From G963663615 sp963663615 (GTDB lineage: Bacteria > Bacteroidota > Ignavibacteria > Ignavibacteriales > Melioribacteraceae): DNA of 64,000 nt. The notes beneath the pieces are model-generated. The model searched no databases, had not been told where the DNA came from, and saw only the letters and a program-made list of their open reading frames with translations. The position numbers and the translations under genes are program-made. The stretch covers positions 1,674,001 to 1,738,000 of the forward strand of contig OY760517.1 of NCBI GenBank assembly GCA_963663615.1, written 5' to 3'. Of the stretch, positions 20,509 through 29,974 are shown in pieces. Position 1 is the first letter of the stretch, and each line of letters starts with the position of its first letter.

Positions 20509-21814
20509 ATATTATAATACTTTTTATAGTGTAGATACTTTTCTTCTTGCAATTGCAATGCTTTTAAATTTGCTGTTTCAATTTTATATTATAAAGTTAT
20601 TTGGTTCAAGAAGTGTTACAATTCTTTTAGCTTATAATTTTGCTTTGTCATCCTTAGTTGCATATTTATTTATCGTAAAAAGATTAGAATTGTTTTTAGT
20701 TTTTCTTTATTTATTACAATATATATATCTTAATCAGTATTTTCATTATAATATTCTATATGAAATAGTAATCGGATTACCAATATTATTATTGTTTGGA
20801 CTGACAGTACTCGATTATCTTAAGCATAATTCAATAAAATTAACTCTTGATTCTACATTTCAAAAAATTCTCTTTGCCTTTATTCTCTTTGCTTTCATTC
20901 AGGCATTTTGGGGGTATTACAATCATGCTGAAATGAAACAAATATTAACAGAATTGTACCGCTCCTTGAATTATGGTTTTGTGTTCTTTTTCCTAATGAT
21001 ATTTAAAAAAAGTAAAGATTATAATACAATTCTTGCTTTTTTATATGTTATTACTATTATAATTGCTCTTGAGTATGTTGGTATATATTTTTTAACAGGA
21101 GTTGGACGATTTGTTACGTTTCAATCAAATATGATACCTGGCAGTGTTGCTGTGGGATTCGTGTTTATGTTGTATTCAAAGCATATCAGGTACAAAATAT
21201 TTTGGGCGAGTCTTACATTTATAACTTCACTTGGGGCACTTGTTTCATTAACACGTTCAATATGGGTTACTGTCTTTTTTGCTATTGGAATAATATTGAT
21301 TATTTACCTAAGATATGAAAAGGGAGTTTCACCAAAAATTATTAAAGTTATGGTAGTTACAGTAGTTCTTTTGTTAGGTTTAATAGCAACTCAAATTAAT
21401 AAATCAGAGAGGTTAACTTCAGACTCAATAAATAAAGTAGAATATAGGGCGAGTTCTATTTTTGATCCTACGGAAGATATCTCATTATTAATGCGGGTTG
21501 AGCTGAGTTATTATGCAATTATAAAAGCTTTAGAAAGTCCAATAATTGGAACAGGTTATGGTGATTATGTAAAGTACAAGATATTACCTGGCAATAACTA
21601 TAAACAATATTATCTTGACATATCATGGGTAATGTTTTTTTGGAAAGGGGGTATAGTTGGACTCTCTTTATTTTTAGCTTTATATGCAGTTACATTAATA
21701 AATGCTTTCAGGAATTATTTGTACTGTACTGACAAAAATATTCAATTGATAAATCTAATTATATTTGTTACATTTTCTTCATTTATCGTACTCGGTTTTT
21801 TGCACCCTTATTAA
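20498..21814 (+). CDS. O-antigen ligase/Wzy-like polymerase family membrane protein
   Basis: A 438-residue protein with about ten to twelve hydrophobic helices and a large periplasmic loop (about 300-375) carrying RASSIFD and the GTGYGDY motif common in WaaL/Wzy proteins. SLTRSIWVTV near residue 250 matches the conserved helix before that loop. It should polymerise or ligate the repeat unit exported by the flippase. It is very AT-rich even for this window. It ends rather abruptly after a helix (GFLHPY), shortly after the region aligned with the Wzy_C domain, so a C-terminal loss cannot be excluded. Confidence 0.78.
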   Translation: MKSKYYNTFYSVDTFLLAIAMLLNLLFQFYIIKLFGSRSVTILLAYNFALSSLVAYLFIVKRLELFLVFLYLLQYIYLNQYFHYNILYEIVIGLPILLLFGLTVLDYLKHNSIKLTLDSTFQKILFAFILFAFIQAFWGYYNHAEMKQILTELYRSLNYGFVFFFLMIFKKSKDYNTILAFLYVITIIIALEYVGIYFLTGVGRFVTFQSNMIPGSVAVGFVFMLYSKHIRYKIFWASLTFITSLGALVSLTRSIWVTVFFAIGIILIIYLRYEKGVSPKIIKVMVVTVVLLLGLIATQINKSERLTSDSINKVEYRASSIFDPTEDISLLMRVELSYYAIIKALESPIIGTGYGDYVKYKILPGNNYKQYYLDISWVMFFWKGGIVGLSLFLALYAVTLINAFRNYLYCTDKNIQLINLIIFVTFSSFIVLGFLHPY

Positions 21815-21925
21815 TCAAATACAAATTAAATCTTATCTATGCTTTTTTATTTGCTTATGTAGAGTATCATAGCTTACAGAGAAACAAAACTAAATCTAAT
21901 GTTAATGGCATTAAACACTAACTTA

Positions 21926-23458
21926 TCAATAAATTATTTTGTATAGAAAATTTCCATTTATACTTTTAATTAATTTAAAGTTGTAACTGTTATCGGATGA
22001 TGTTAGGAAATAATCAAGTTTGTATTTCTTTGCTATTTTAATAATATTATCAGTTGTTAGATTAGAATAATTTTTTTGAATCTCATTTCTAAAGTGATAA
22101 CCCCTCGTTTCTGTTTTTTTTCCATTGCATAAAACCATTCTTTTATACCATTCTTCTAGATCATTTGCACTTTGAGGTGAATGTTTAAATGATACAAACT
22201 GAGCACGTTCAGCTATCGTATAGAATGACTTAATTGAAGGATTTATCAAGAATATTGATTCTTTTTCTGTATTATTTTTTATCCATTTAAACATATCCGA
22301 CATTGAATTCTGATCTTCAAATTCAGTTTGCGATTTGTTTGCTGAGGTGTAGTTAACGAAAAATAAAAGTAAAGTCATTGAAAAAATATATACCAAATTA
22401 CTATTCTTAAAAACTCTCAAGAATAAATTTTTAGAAGTACTGTTTCTAAATAAATATTGTAGTATTGAAAATATTTGGATATAGGAAAATAAAACAAGTA
22501 TCACATCAGGATATCTGAACCAATAATACTTTAACAATTCGTTTTTACCCGTTAAATGAATAGCTATACCAATTAAAAACAAGAAAAAGCTTGAAATAGC
22601 ATAAAGAGAAATAATTTTTCTATCATCATTTTTATAAAGGTATAAATGTAAAATGGTTATTATAGCTATTGTAGGAATGAGAAAATAAATTGCACTTCCA
22701 CCCCAATAAGATGGATTAACATGGTGGGGAACTCGAATATTAGTATAAAGTATCCAACCATTACTCTTTGATGGACTTAATATAGAAATTAACTGAGAAA
22801 ATATTGCCAATAAACCATAGAAACCTGTTAATGAAAAAAGTAATAATGATTTTACAAAAAAGTTTAAAGATATCGTTAGTTTTTGTTTATAATTAATTCC
22901 AATAAATGATAACAAAAGACAAAAAACAGAGTATATTCCAATTAAAACGTGAAATGAAATAGCAGCACCAGAGAATATAAAAGCTAAATAGTATTTTTTT
23001 TTAATAATTGAAGAGAGTGATAATAAGGCAAATGAATATGCGAAGGTTTTTGTATCAACTCCTCCAACCATCCATTCAAATGCTTTAAGATGTTGCCTGA
23101 AAAGGAAGAAAACTAAAATTAATAATATAAACTTGTAATTAATATTCATGTTAGATAAAAGACTGAAGAAGGCAAAAGCAAAAACACTGTAAGCAATAAT
23201 TCGACCAATTGATGCTGCAATATCAAAACCAAAATTATAAACTAATGGACCCAAAAGTGTATTAAAAAGAGTTCTATAACCAATGTCTAAGTTTAAATAC
23301 CAATCTGAAGGTAGCCAATTCGAGTTGAAATACTGTAAAGCAGAGGGTAGGACATCATATTCATTAGCATCTAATCCATCAAAATTAAATTTGATAACTA
23401 TTATAATTATCATAATAGGAATTATTTTAAGAATCGTTGAGGACTGAATATTATCCAT
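21926..23458 (-). CDS. Polytopic membrane protein, possible GT-C-like or DUF6798-type
   Basis: A 510-residue protein I do not recognise firmly. It has about eleven predicted helices in the first 400 residues, with an early luminal loop containing GLDANEYDVLPSALQYF and DWYLNLDIGYR. A soluble C-terminal part (about 400-510) follows, beginning DMFKWIKNNTEKESIFLINP. That layout resembles membrane glycosyltransferases of the GT-C fold and uncharacterised families such as DUF6798. No catalytic D-x-D or E-x-D pair can be assigned with confidence. It runs against the direction of the cluster and splits it in two. Its AT content is among the highest here, in line with a variable polysaccharide locus. 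Confidence 0.6.
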   Translation of the reverse strand: MDNIQSSTILKIIPIMIIIIVIKFNFDGLDANEYDVLPSALQYFNSNWLPSDWYLNLDIGYRTLFNTLLGPLVYNFGFDIAASIGRIIAYSVFAFAFFSLLSNMNINYKFILLILVFFLFRQHLKAFEWMVGGVDTKTFAYSFALLSLSSIIKKKYYLAFIFSGAAISFHVLIGIYSVFCLLLSFIGINYKQKLTISLNFFVKSLLLFSLTGFYGLLAIFSQLISILSPSKSNGWILYTNIRVPHHVNPSYWGGSAIYFLIPTIAIITILHLYLYKNDDRKIISLYAISSFFLFLIGIAIHLTGKNELLKYYWFRYPDVILVLFSYIQIFSILQYLFRNSTSKNLFLRVFKNSNLVYIFSMTLLLFFVNYTSANKSQTEFEDQNSMSDMFKWIKNNTEKESIFLINPSIKSFYTIAERAQFVSFKHSPQSANDLEEWYKRMVLCNGKKTETRGYHFRNEIQKNYSNLTTDNIIKIAKKYKLDYFLTSSDNSYNFKLIKSINGNFLYKIIY

Positions 23459-23643
23459 AAAAAAGCCTTTGTTTATTATTCTTTTATTTTAATTTAATGA
23501 ATCGCTAAATATAATGAACAGTAATTATATTAGTGCTGTAAAATATTATGTACCTACTGTTTTAATTATATAATTATTACATGTAAAAAGTTATTTATGT
23601 AAGATTTTGTATATTTGCTATTATAATAAATGATTTAATTCAA

Positions 23644-24888
23644 TTGAAGAAAAAAAAAGTTATTATTATTGCACCATTTTGGAATAATCCTCCCCATGTA
23701 GGTATCTACAGGACAGAAAGGTATATTAGCTGGTTTCTTGAGAAACAGTTTAAAGTTTATGTCATTCGAATTGGAAACAACAGAACTGAAACTGATACAA
23801 ATGGACTAACTATAATTTCAGTAAGGAATAGAGTTAGCAAATATCAAAAATTCTTTCACTTTTTTGCTAAAAAATTAAAACTTAGAATTATAAAATTGCT
23901 CTTTAATAAGTTGATCTATTTTACGCTTATACCTGATGAAAATATTATTTGGGCTAATTCAGTATACAAATCCAGTTTGATTGGGGGGATAGTTGAAGAT
24001 GCCGACTATATTCTTTCTACTAGTCCTCCTAATTCTTCTCATATAGCTGCATATAAACTTTCAAGAAAATACAATATAAAACACCTTGTTGATATGCGGG
24101 ATGGATGGCTTGATGAACCATTAAGACCCTATCTAAAAGAGAATAATCTTCGAAAAAGAATTGAAGAGAAGATGGAAAAGCATGTTATTGAGAATGCTCA
24201 CAGGATTTATGTTACTGCTGAAAACTGGAAAATAAAACTTAGTAAAAGATATTTCGATGCTGCAAATATTATTTCAGTAATAACAAATGCATATCCGGAA
24301 CTTGAAATAAAGAATACTGAAAATAATAAACATAACATGAAGGTCCTAATTTATGCAGGAAACTTTTTTGGGAATACTGATATAAGTAGATTGGAAGCGA
24401 TGTTCGAAGCATTCTATGAACATAATATTGCTGGTATTGGAAATTTCAGATTAGAGCTATACGGCAATAAGGGGGGGCAGGATCAGAAAGTTATTGATAA
24501 GTTTGCGAGTAAAATAAAAAGTAGCAATCTTGAATTAAATTTTATGAAGCCAGTTAGCAGAATAGAGTTGTTGGATAAAATGAATAAGGCAGATGGATTG
24601 TTATTACCGTCTATTTCTTTTTCTGCTATTCCAAGTAAAACTTTTGAGTATATATTACTAAAGAAACCGGTTCTTAGCATAACATATCGTAATAGTTCAA
24701 CATGGAAAATTGCTGAAGAATTACCTCAATTCTTTAATTTTCCAATACTTGAAGATGATAGAGATTATCAGCCAGTAAAAGATTTTATTTCAATTTGTTC
24801 ATCAAAAAATTATAAATCCGAAGTCCCGGAAAAATATAGTTCAATATTTCTAAATAAAGAGTTTTTCCAATCATTGGATCAAAAATGA
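23644..24888 (+). CDS. Glycosyltransferase, GT4-like (GT-B fold)
   Basis: A 414-residue cytosolic or membrane-associated glycosyltransferase. The N-terminal Rossmann half begins KKKKVIIIAPFWNNPPHVG and contains DYILSTSPPNSSHIAAYKL and HLVDMRDGWLDEP, as in GT4 enzymes of exopolysaccharide loci. The C-terminal half has VLIYAGNFFGNTD and a nucleotide-sugar region SFSAIPSKTFEYILLKKPVL, with the Ser-Lys-Thr-x-Glu arrangement that replaces the usual E-x7-E. The start is a TTG, with no ATG upstream and no clear ribosome-binding site. It overlaps the next gene by four bases (ATGA), so the two are coupled. Confidence 0.8.
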   Translation: MKKKKVIIIAPFWNNPPHVGIYRTERYISWFLEKQFKVYVIRIGNNRTETDTNGLTIISVRNRVSKYQKFFHFFAKKLKLRIIKLLFNKLIYFTLIPDENIIWANSVYKSSLIGGIVEDADYILSTSPPNSSHIAAYKLSRKYNIKHLVDMRDGWLDEPLRPYLKENNLRKRIEEKMEKHVIENAHRIYVTAENWKIKLSKRYFDAANIISVITNAYPELEIKNTENNKHNMKVLIYAGNFFGNTDISRLEAMFEAFYEHNIAGIGNFRLELYGNKGGQDQKVIDKFASKIKSSNLELNFMKPVSRIELLDKMNKADGLLLPSISFSAIPSKTFEYILLKKPVLSITYRNSSTWKIAEELPQFFNFPILEDDRDYQPVKDFISICSSKNYKSEVPEKYSSIFLNKEFFQSLDQK

Positions 24889-26090
24889 TTAGACGTTTTT
24901 CTATTAGCATATTGTCACTTCTGAGAAAATATTTTATTCCTGCTCATATTGTTGAGTTAGTAAGACATAAATTTGATATTGATACCAAACTTAAGTCAAA
25001 TTCAGAGCATCTTGATAAAGCCATGCAGTGGATGGTAATTGCCTTTAGGGCTGGCAAGAATGGGGGTGTTTCGGCTGGGTATTCAATAAAAAGAGGATGG
25101 TTAAAACCATATCCTGAAACAACAGGTTATATTATCTCTACATTCCTGGATTATTACAATCTTACTAACAAAGTTGAATATCGAGAAATGGCTATTAAAA
25201 TGGGCGATTGGGAAATTGATATTCAGATGAAAAGTGGAGCTGTTAGAGGTGGTCAGGGAATTAACGATTTTCCGATTGTTTTTAATACCGGACAGGTTAT
25301 TTTCGGCTGGATTGATTTGTACAAAAATACTAATGATAATAAATATTTGGATGCTGCAAAATCTGCCGGGGACTGGTTAATTGAAATTCAGGAATCAGAT
25401 GGTAGTTGGATTAAAAACACCTACCGGGAGCAGCCTCATGCTTATCATAGCAGAGTAGCTTGGTCGCTACTATATATTTGGAGCGTCTCAGGTGAAGAAA
25501 AGTATTATAAAGCCGGATTGAAAAATGTGCAGTGGTGCATGTCAAACGTTCAGGATAATCTTTGGATAAATTATATGGAATTCAGCAAGGGTAAAAATGC
25601 TTATCTTCACACAATTGCATATACAATCCGTGGATTAATGGAATCTGCGTTAATACTTAAAACTGATTATTCAAAAGAAATATTAAGCTATGTTGAGGAA
25701 GTTTCTGAGCTTTTATTGTTAAAATATGAGAGAAGAAAAAAATCCCCTCTTTCCAATCCATTACCAATGTTCGGCGATTTTAATGAAAAGTGGGTAGGAA
25801 ATAAATCATATTCCTGTTTAACCGGGAACTCTCAGTTGGCAATTGTTTGGCTAAAGTTAACTAAAATTACTGAAGATGCTCGCTACCTAAATGCAGCATT
25901 AAAAATTAACGATTATAATAAGAGCAAGCAGAATGTATTTTGCTTTAATAAAGATATCAAAGGTGGTATAGCAGGCTCATTCCCTCATTGGGGAGGATAT
26001 CTTGCATATACATATCCAAATTGGGCTGCCAAGTTTTTTGCTGATTCAATTATGCTTCAGGAAAAAGTAATGAAAGAATTGGAGAAATAA
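24885..26090 (+). CDS. (alpha/alpha)6-barrel protein of a polysaccharide locus
   Basis: A 401-residue protein built from repeated helical hairpins with aromatic-rich turns (WLKPYPETTGYIISTFLDYY, FNTGQVIFGWIDLYK, YHSRVAWSLLYIW, HTIAYTIRGLMESALIL). This is the pattern of six-hairpin glycosidases, polysaccharide lyases and epimerases of the GH88/GH105/AGE type. No signal peptide is evident, though the first 25 residues are basic and partly hydrophobic. Such genes are common beside Wzx/Wzy loci and their reaction is mostly undetermined. The start overlaps the upstream stop by four bases and its stop shares one base with the next ATG. Confidence 0.65.
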   Translation: MIRRFSISILSLLRKYFIPAHIVELVRHKFDIDTKLKSNSEHLDKAMQWMVIAFRAGKNGGVSAGYSIKRGWLKPYPETTGYIISTFLDYYNLTNKVEYREMAIKMGDWEIDIQMKSGAVRGGQGINDFPIVFNTGQVIFGWIDLYKNTNDNKYLDAAKSAGDWLIEIQESDGSWIKNTYREQPHAYHSRVAWSLLYIWSVSGEEKYYKAGLKNVQWCMSNVQDNLWINYMEFSKGKNAYLHTIAYTIRGLMESALILKTDYSKEILSYVEEVSELLLLKYERRKKSPLSNPLPMFGDFNEKWVGNKSYSCLTGNSQLAIVWLKLTKITEDARYLNAALKINDYNKSKQNVFCFNKDIKGGIAGSFPHWGGYLAYTYPNWAAKFFADSIMLQEKVMKELEK

Positions 26091-26866
26091 TGAAATCAGC
26101 AATTACGTGTTCTTCTTTACAAGATCCTTATGTGAAATATTTAATATTAAAAATGGTTGAGGAAGGTAATAAACCTGCATTAATAATATTTATTAGTAAA
26201 CATTTTAGAAAGAATAAATACATTTTCAGGAGTAGGATTAAAGATTTTCTTATTAGAACAGAGATAATGAAAAAGGATTATATAAATTCATTAAGAGAGC
26301 AAGCCTTTCTTGATCAATTATCATCAGAAAATAAAATCTACTTAAAATATGATTTACTCGAAATATGTGAAAAATATTCAATTGAAGTAGATAATTTTAA
26401 TTCTCTTAGGGATAAAAGGCTTGGTGAGGTTGTTATAAACAAAGAGATTGAAACTATTATTAATGCTGGTGGTGGAATATTTAGAAAAAATTTGACAGAT
26501 TTGAAAAATTGTAAGATACTAAATGCACATATGGCAAGATTACCTGAATTTAAGGGTATGAATGTTCTTGAATGGAGTTTTTATTGCAACGTTAAACCAT
26601 CGGTAACCCTGCATTTTATTGATTCCGGAATTGATACAGGAGACATTATTGAAAATAGGATGGTTGATTATTCTCCTTCAGATAGCTTTGATAAGATTAG
26701 AACTAACGCATTATTAGTATCGGTTTCACTTTATTTAGATTATATTTGCGACCATATTAAAAAAAATATTAGTGTAACCAAACAAAACACGGAAACCGGC
26801 AGACTGTATTTTGTAATGCACTCCAGATTGAAAGAAATTGCCGGGAAAAAAATAGCTGAACTTTAA
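26090..26866 (+). CDS. Formyltransferase-fold protein (possible sugar N-formyltransferase)
   Basis: A 258-residue protein with the formyl_trans_N catalytic region. N and H lie in LNAHMARLPEFKGMN and the catalytic Asp in HFIDSGIDTGDII, matching the Asn-His-Asp triad of 10-formyl-THF-dependent formyltransferases. It lacks the C-terminal tRNA-recognition domain of Fmt, and its N-terminal part is diverged. Its place at the end of the polysaccharide gene run suggests it formylates an amino-sugar nucleotide. That substrate is inference from context. It is coupled to the upstream gene by a TAATG overlap. Confidence 0.75.
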   Translation: MKSAITCSSLQDPYVKYLILKMVEEGNKPALIIFISKHFRKNKYIFRSRIKDFLIRTEIMKKDYINSLREQAFLDQLSSENKIYLKYDLLEICEKYSIEVDNFNSLRDKRLGEVVINKEIETIINAGGGIFRKNLTDLKNCKILNAHMARLPEFKGMNVLEWSFYCNVKPSVTLHFIDSGIDTGDIIENRMVDYSPSDSFDKIRTNALLVSVSLYLDYICDHIKKNISVTKQNTETGRLYFVMHSRLKEIAGKKIAEL

Positions 26867-26921
26867 TCTATTCTAGTCCAGCTACACTCATCAAACCAGT
26901 TGTAATTCTTAAGTCTATATT

Positions 26922-28028
26922 TTATTTGAGTAAAATTAGTTTTCTTGAAATTTCATCCGGAATTATTTCTAGTGAAATATTATTGTTAATAATGTTATAC
27001 TCATTTGTTTCATTAATTGCTGGTTTAAATTTGCATTTGGTGAAGCTATCAAAATCATTTAATTCAATAGTTACAGTAAGTGGTTGATTAAATATCGAAT
27101 TATCTAACCCATCATCAAATTTTATATTTAGTTCAGTCTTATTATCTTGTCTTGATATATTATCTATTGAATATGTGAAATTTAGTCTTTCTTTTAAATA
27201 CCTGATTACATCATCCTGATGAGCACACCAAAAGTCGAGACTGTTTATTAAATCCAAATCCTGCTTGAAATCTTCAAGGGGATAATAACTATAACTTTCT
27301 GGCAGACCAATGCTATGATACATTAGGATAGTCCATGATTTTAGTTCCAGTGCTTTTGTTATTACTTCTGCAGAACGTTCATGATTATGAATAGTTGTAG
27401 CTCCACTATTACCATAAGGTACGGAAGGAAGGTAAAACCAATTATCAGGTTCTGAATCCTCATTAAGGCATAAATAGTAACTGTCTTCGGTTTGAGCTAC
27501 TCCTCTTGCTGCAATAAAACCAGCTTTTTCACATGCTAATTGAGTTGAGTAATAATATCCTCTGGATCCTGGATAAGCATAAGATATGGTAGGAATATTC
27601 CACATTTTCATTAAATCGTAGCACAATTTAAATGAATTATATGCTTCCTGGTAAGTAAGCTCATCGTGATTGACGTGTTCATGACCATGTCCAAAAAAGC
27701 CGATACCGTTTGGGATTAAATAGTCACGGATATAATCGAGATAGTGTTGATTCTCCGGTTCATCATACTTTGCAGTAACAAATTCGAGATCAAGGTTAAC
27801 TCCCTTCTCAATTGCAGCGTCTGTTGCCCATAATACTCTTGTTACATTTCCAACTGAAGCATCATAGTTTAGAGAAATAGCTGCTCGGTGGTTTTTATAC
27901 CATTTTGCCGGTTTTACACTTTTTATTATGTTATCGATTGTATTTGCAGCAACAGGATTTGTATCTGAATCATTTGTACATCCGTAGAAAGTAACTAATA
28001 GTAATATTATACTTATTATTCTTTTCAT
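26922..28028 (-). CDS. Lipoprotein polysaccharide deacetylase-like (CE4/NodB-type)
   Basis: About 368 residues. The chosen start at 28028 has AGGA six bases upstream; an ATG four codons earlier (28040) contains that AGGA and is less likely. The lipoprotein signal MKRIISIILLLVTFYGC ends in a Cys lipobox. Motifs like those of NodB deacetylases are visible: NYDAS near the start of the domain, HGHEHVNHDE (metal-type His pair), YAYPGSRGYY and ILMYHSIG. A beta-rich C-terminal module of about 90 residues follows. It would remove acetyl groups from a glycan at the cell envelope. It is convergent with the polysaccharide operon, so it may edit that polymer or serve the next region. Confidence 0.75.
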   Translation of the reverse strand: MKRIISIILLLVTFYGCTNDSDTNPVAANTIDNIIKSVKPAKWYKNHRAAISLNYDASVGNVTRVLWATDAAIEKGVNLDLEFVTAKYDEPENQHYLDYIRDYLIPNGIGFFGHGHEHVNHDELTYQEAYNSFKLCYDLMKMWNIPTISYAYPGSRGYYYSTQLACEKAGFIAARGVAQTEDSYYLCLNEDSEPDNWFYLPSVPYGNSGATTIHNHERSAEVITKALELKSWTILMYHSIGLPESYSYYPLEDFKQDLDLINSLDFWCAHQDDVIRYLKERLNFTYSIDNISRQDNKTELNIKFDDGLDNSIFNQPLTVTIELNDFDSFTKCKFKPAINETNEYNIINNNISLEIIPDEISRKLILLK

Positions 28029-28431
28029 TTTTTTCCTCATTATAAAAATAGTATTTGAAAAACTTACGTTCCAATTTTAATCTTATTAACTGATTGAATA
28101 AATGACATTGATTATGAGTGAAATACTTAGAGAATGTTAGAAAAGAAGTATGCTGATGAAGGAGAGGGCAGAAGTGTGGAGATGCAAAGAATTGGTGAGG
28201 AATTTATTGTTACATATCTTCAGAAATTACTCCGGTAGAGTGTATTGAAATGCTATCAAAATGATATTATTATCTATATGATAATTCTTTAATAAATATT
28301 ATGATAAGACTATTCAGATATAGAAGCAAAAAATTTGGATTATCGCCTAAGAAACAATGCATTAAAATGTTTTTAGTAAAAACTTTTATTGGCATGATAT
28401 TTTGTGTAATAGAAAACTGATAATACACAAA
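28029..28431. other. intergenic region upstream of the MFS transporter
   Basis: About 400 bases without a supported gene. The stretch around 28131-28250 is purine-rich and holds a 32-codon open frame from 28150 with no recognisable product. A TGGCA element resembling half of a sigma-54 promoter lies at 28390. No hairpin or repeat stands out. Confidence 0.4.
28389..28405 (+). promoter_or_regulatory. possible sigma-54-like element before the MFS transporter (imperfect spacing)
   Basis: TTGGCATGATATTTTGT resembles a -24 element (TGGCA), but the -12-side G is one base too far away. It is listed because similar elements precede three other transcripts of the region. Confidence 0.2.
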
Positions 28432-29754
28432 ATGAAAAATCTAAATTATGTGAGCAATTATATGGAAAATGTTTCAACAGTTAATCAGACCACTGGTAAT
28501 GGCGGTAAAAAGGACTATACCAAAGAGATAGTTGTACTTACCTCGCTGTTTTTTATGTGGGGTTTCCTTACAGTATTAAACGATATATTAATTCCGCACC
28601 TAAAAGCAGTTTTTGAGTTAAACTATACTCAGGCAATGTTGGTACAGTTTGCATTTTTTGGCGCATATTTTATAGTGTCAATTCCTGCAGGTTCAATAAT
28701 TCATAAATTTGGCTATAAAAACGGTATTATTTTAGGCTTGCTTGTTGCAGGTTTGGGGTGTGTATTATTTTATCCTGCTGCGAGTTTTGCGTCATATCCG
28801 TTCTTTCTTGGTGCACTATTCATATTAGCTGGTGGAATAACAATTCTTCAGGTTGCTGCAAATCCGTATGTAGCTATTTTGGGATCACCGGAAAATGCAT
28901 CTAGCCGATTAAATCTTACCCAAGCGTTTAACTCGCTTGGTACAACACTTGGTCCAATCTTCGGATCAATGTTAATTATGTCTGCAACTGTAAAGTCATC
29001 TGAAGAATTATCCAAATTACCAATAGCAGAAGCTGATGCATACAGAGCTCTTGAAGCTTCAACAGTTCAACTTCCTTATTTGGGTATTGCTGCAACACTT
29101 GTTGTTATTGCCCTGATTATCGCACGTATAAAATTACCAGTAATAAAAGATGAGAACCTTTCTGAAGCTGGTGAAAATAACTCTGAAAAGAAAGGCTCTG
29201 CATGGGAATACAGCCATCTGGTATTGGGTGCGGTTGGTATATTTGTTTATGTTGGTGGTGAAGTATCAATTGGCAGTTTTTTGCCAAACTATATTGCCGG
29301 ACTGCTTAATGTTACCGAGAAAGCTGCCGCAGCATATATTAGTTATTATTGGGGTGGTGCCATGATAGGTCGTTTTGTTGGTGCTTATCTTCAAACTAAA
29401 ATTAAACCTTCCAAACTATTGGCATTCAATGCTGCTGTTGTTGTAGTTTTAGTTACTATATCAATGACATCATCAGGAGAAATGGCTGTATGGTCAATGT
29501 TGCTTGTTGGTTTGTTTAACTCAATTATGTTCCCAACAATCTTTACTCTTGCTACTCGTGGACTTGGAGAACATACTTCACAGGGGTCAGGTATCCTTTG
29601 TGCTGCTATAGTTGGTGGTGCTCTTGTTCCATTGCTACAAGGTAGTATTGCTGATTCAATAGGTATTCAATCAGCATTTTTTATTCCAATTATTTGTTAT
29701 GCATATATTCTTTTCTATGCTGTTAAAGGTTATAATCCATCCTTAAAAATATAA
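28432..29754 (+). CDS. MFS sugar:H+ symporter, FucP/GluP type
   Basis: A 12-helix inner-membrane transporter of the fucose/glucose-galactose (FHS) family. The first helix segment SLFFMWGFLTVLNDILIPHLK is the family signature, followed by PAGSIIHKFGYKNGI and QVAANPYVAILG, with the conserved Asn/Pro region, then LNLTQAFNSLGTTLGP. Three starts are possible: TTG at 28402, ATG at 28432 and ATG at 28462. All leave a poorly conserved tail of 25-45 residues before helix 1, and 28432 is used here. A hairpin ends the transcript. It would import the monosaccharide released by the nearby glycosidases, glucose being the simplest guess. Confidence 0.88.
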   Translation: MKNLNYVSNYMENVSTVNQTTGNGGKKDYTKEIVVLTSLFFMWGFLTVLNDILIPHLKAVFELNYTQAMLVQFAFFGAYFIVSIPAGSIIHKFGYKNGIILGLLVAGLGCVLFYPAASFASYPFFLGALFILAGGITILQVAANPYVAILGSPENASSRLNLTQAFNSLGTTLGPIFGSMLIMSATVKSSEELSKLPIAEADAYRALEASTVQLPYLGIAATLVVIALIIARIKLPVIKDENLSEAGENNSEKKGSAWEYSHLVLGAVGIFVYVGGEVSIGSFLPNYIAGLLNVTEKAAAAYISYYWGGAMIGRFVGAYLQTKIKPSKLLAFNAAVVVVLVTISMTSSGEMAVWSMLLVGLFNSIMFPTIFTLATRGLGEHTSQGSGILCAAIVGGALVPLLQGSIADSIGIQSAFFIPIICYAYILFYAVKGYNPSLKI

Positions 29755-29760
29755 TTTTAT

Positions 29761-29785
29761 GTCCCGGCTTTAACAAAGTCGGGAC
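29761..29785 (+). terminator. terminator-like hairpin after the MFS transporter
   Basis: An 11-bp stem GTCCCGGCTTT/AAAGTCGGGAC with one G-U pair and a 3-base loop. The following sequence lacks a strong T run. Confidence 0.55.
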
Positions 29786-29898
29786 ACATCTATCCACAAA
29801 TAGCAACAATCTATTATTAGCATTCCTTAATAACTCCAATTATAATTTTACTCTTTAATTTAGATTAATTGTACTTGAAAATGTAGTATTAATAATCT

Positions 29899-29919
29899 GT
29901 GGCTTATTTCCTGAAATAA
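29899..29919 (+). promoter_or_regulatory. candidate sigma-54 (-24/-12) promoter for the sensing operon
   Basis: TGGCTTATTTCCTGAAATA has TGGC at -24 and TG at the right spacing for -12. It is nearly the same as the element at 36150 before the GH5 gene. The downstream operon start at 29975 is about 60 bases away. The C of the -12 GC is an A, so the match is partial. Confidence 0.4.
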
Positions 29920-29974
29920 TGGTATAATAGTTGTTTGTTATCTATCTGTATATTTTGAACTATTTGGTATTTTG

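Noticed and set aside
28150..28248. Short plus-strand frame of 32 codons in the 28029-28431 gap
   Set aside because: No ribosome-binding site, homology I recognise or codon bias; it may be chance or a relic.
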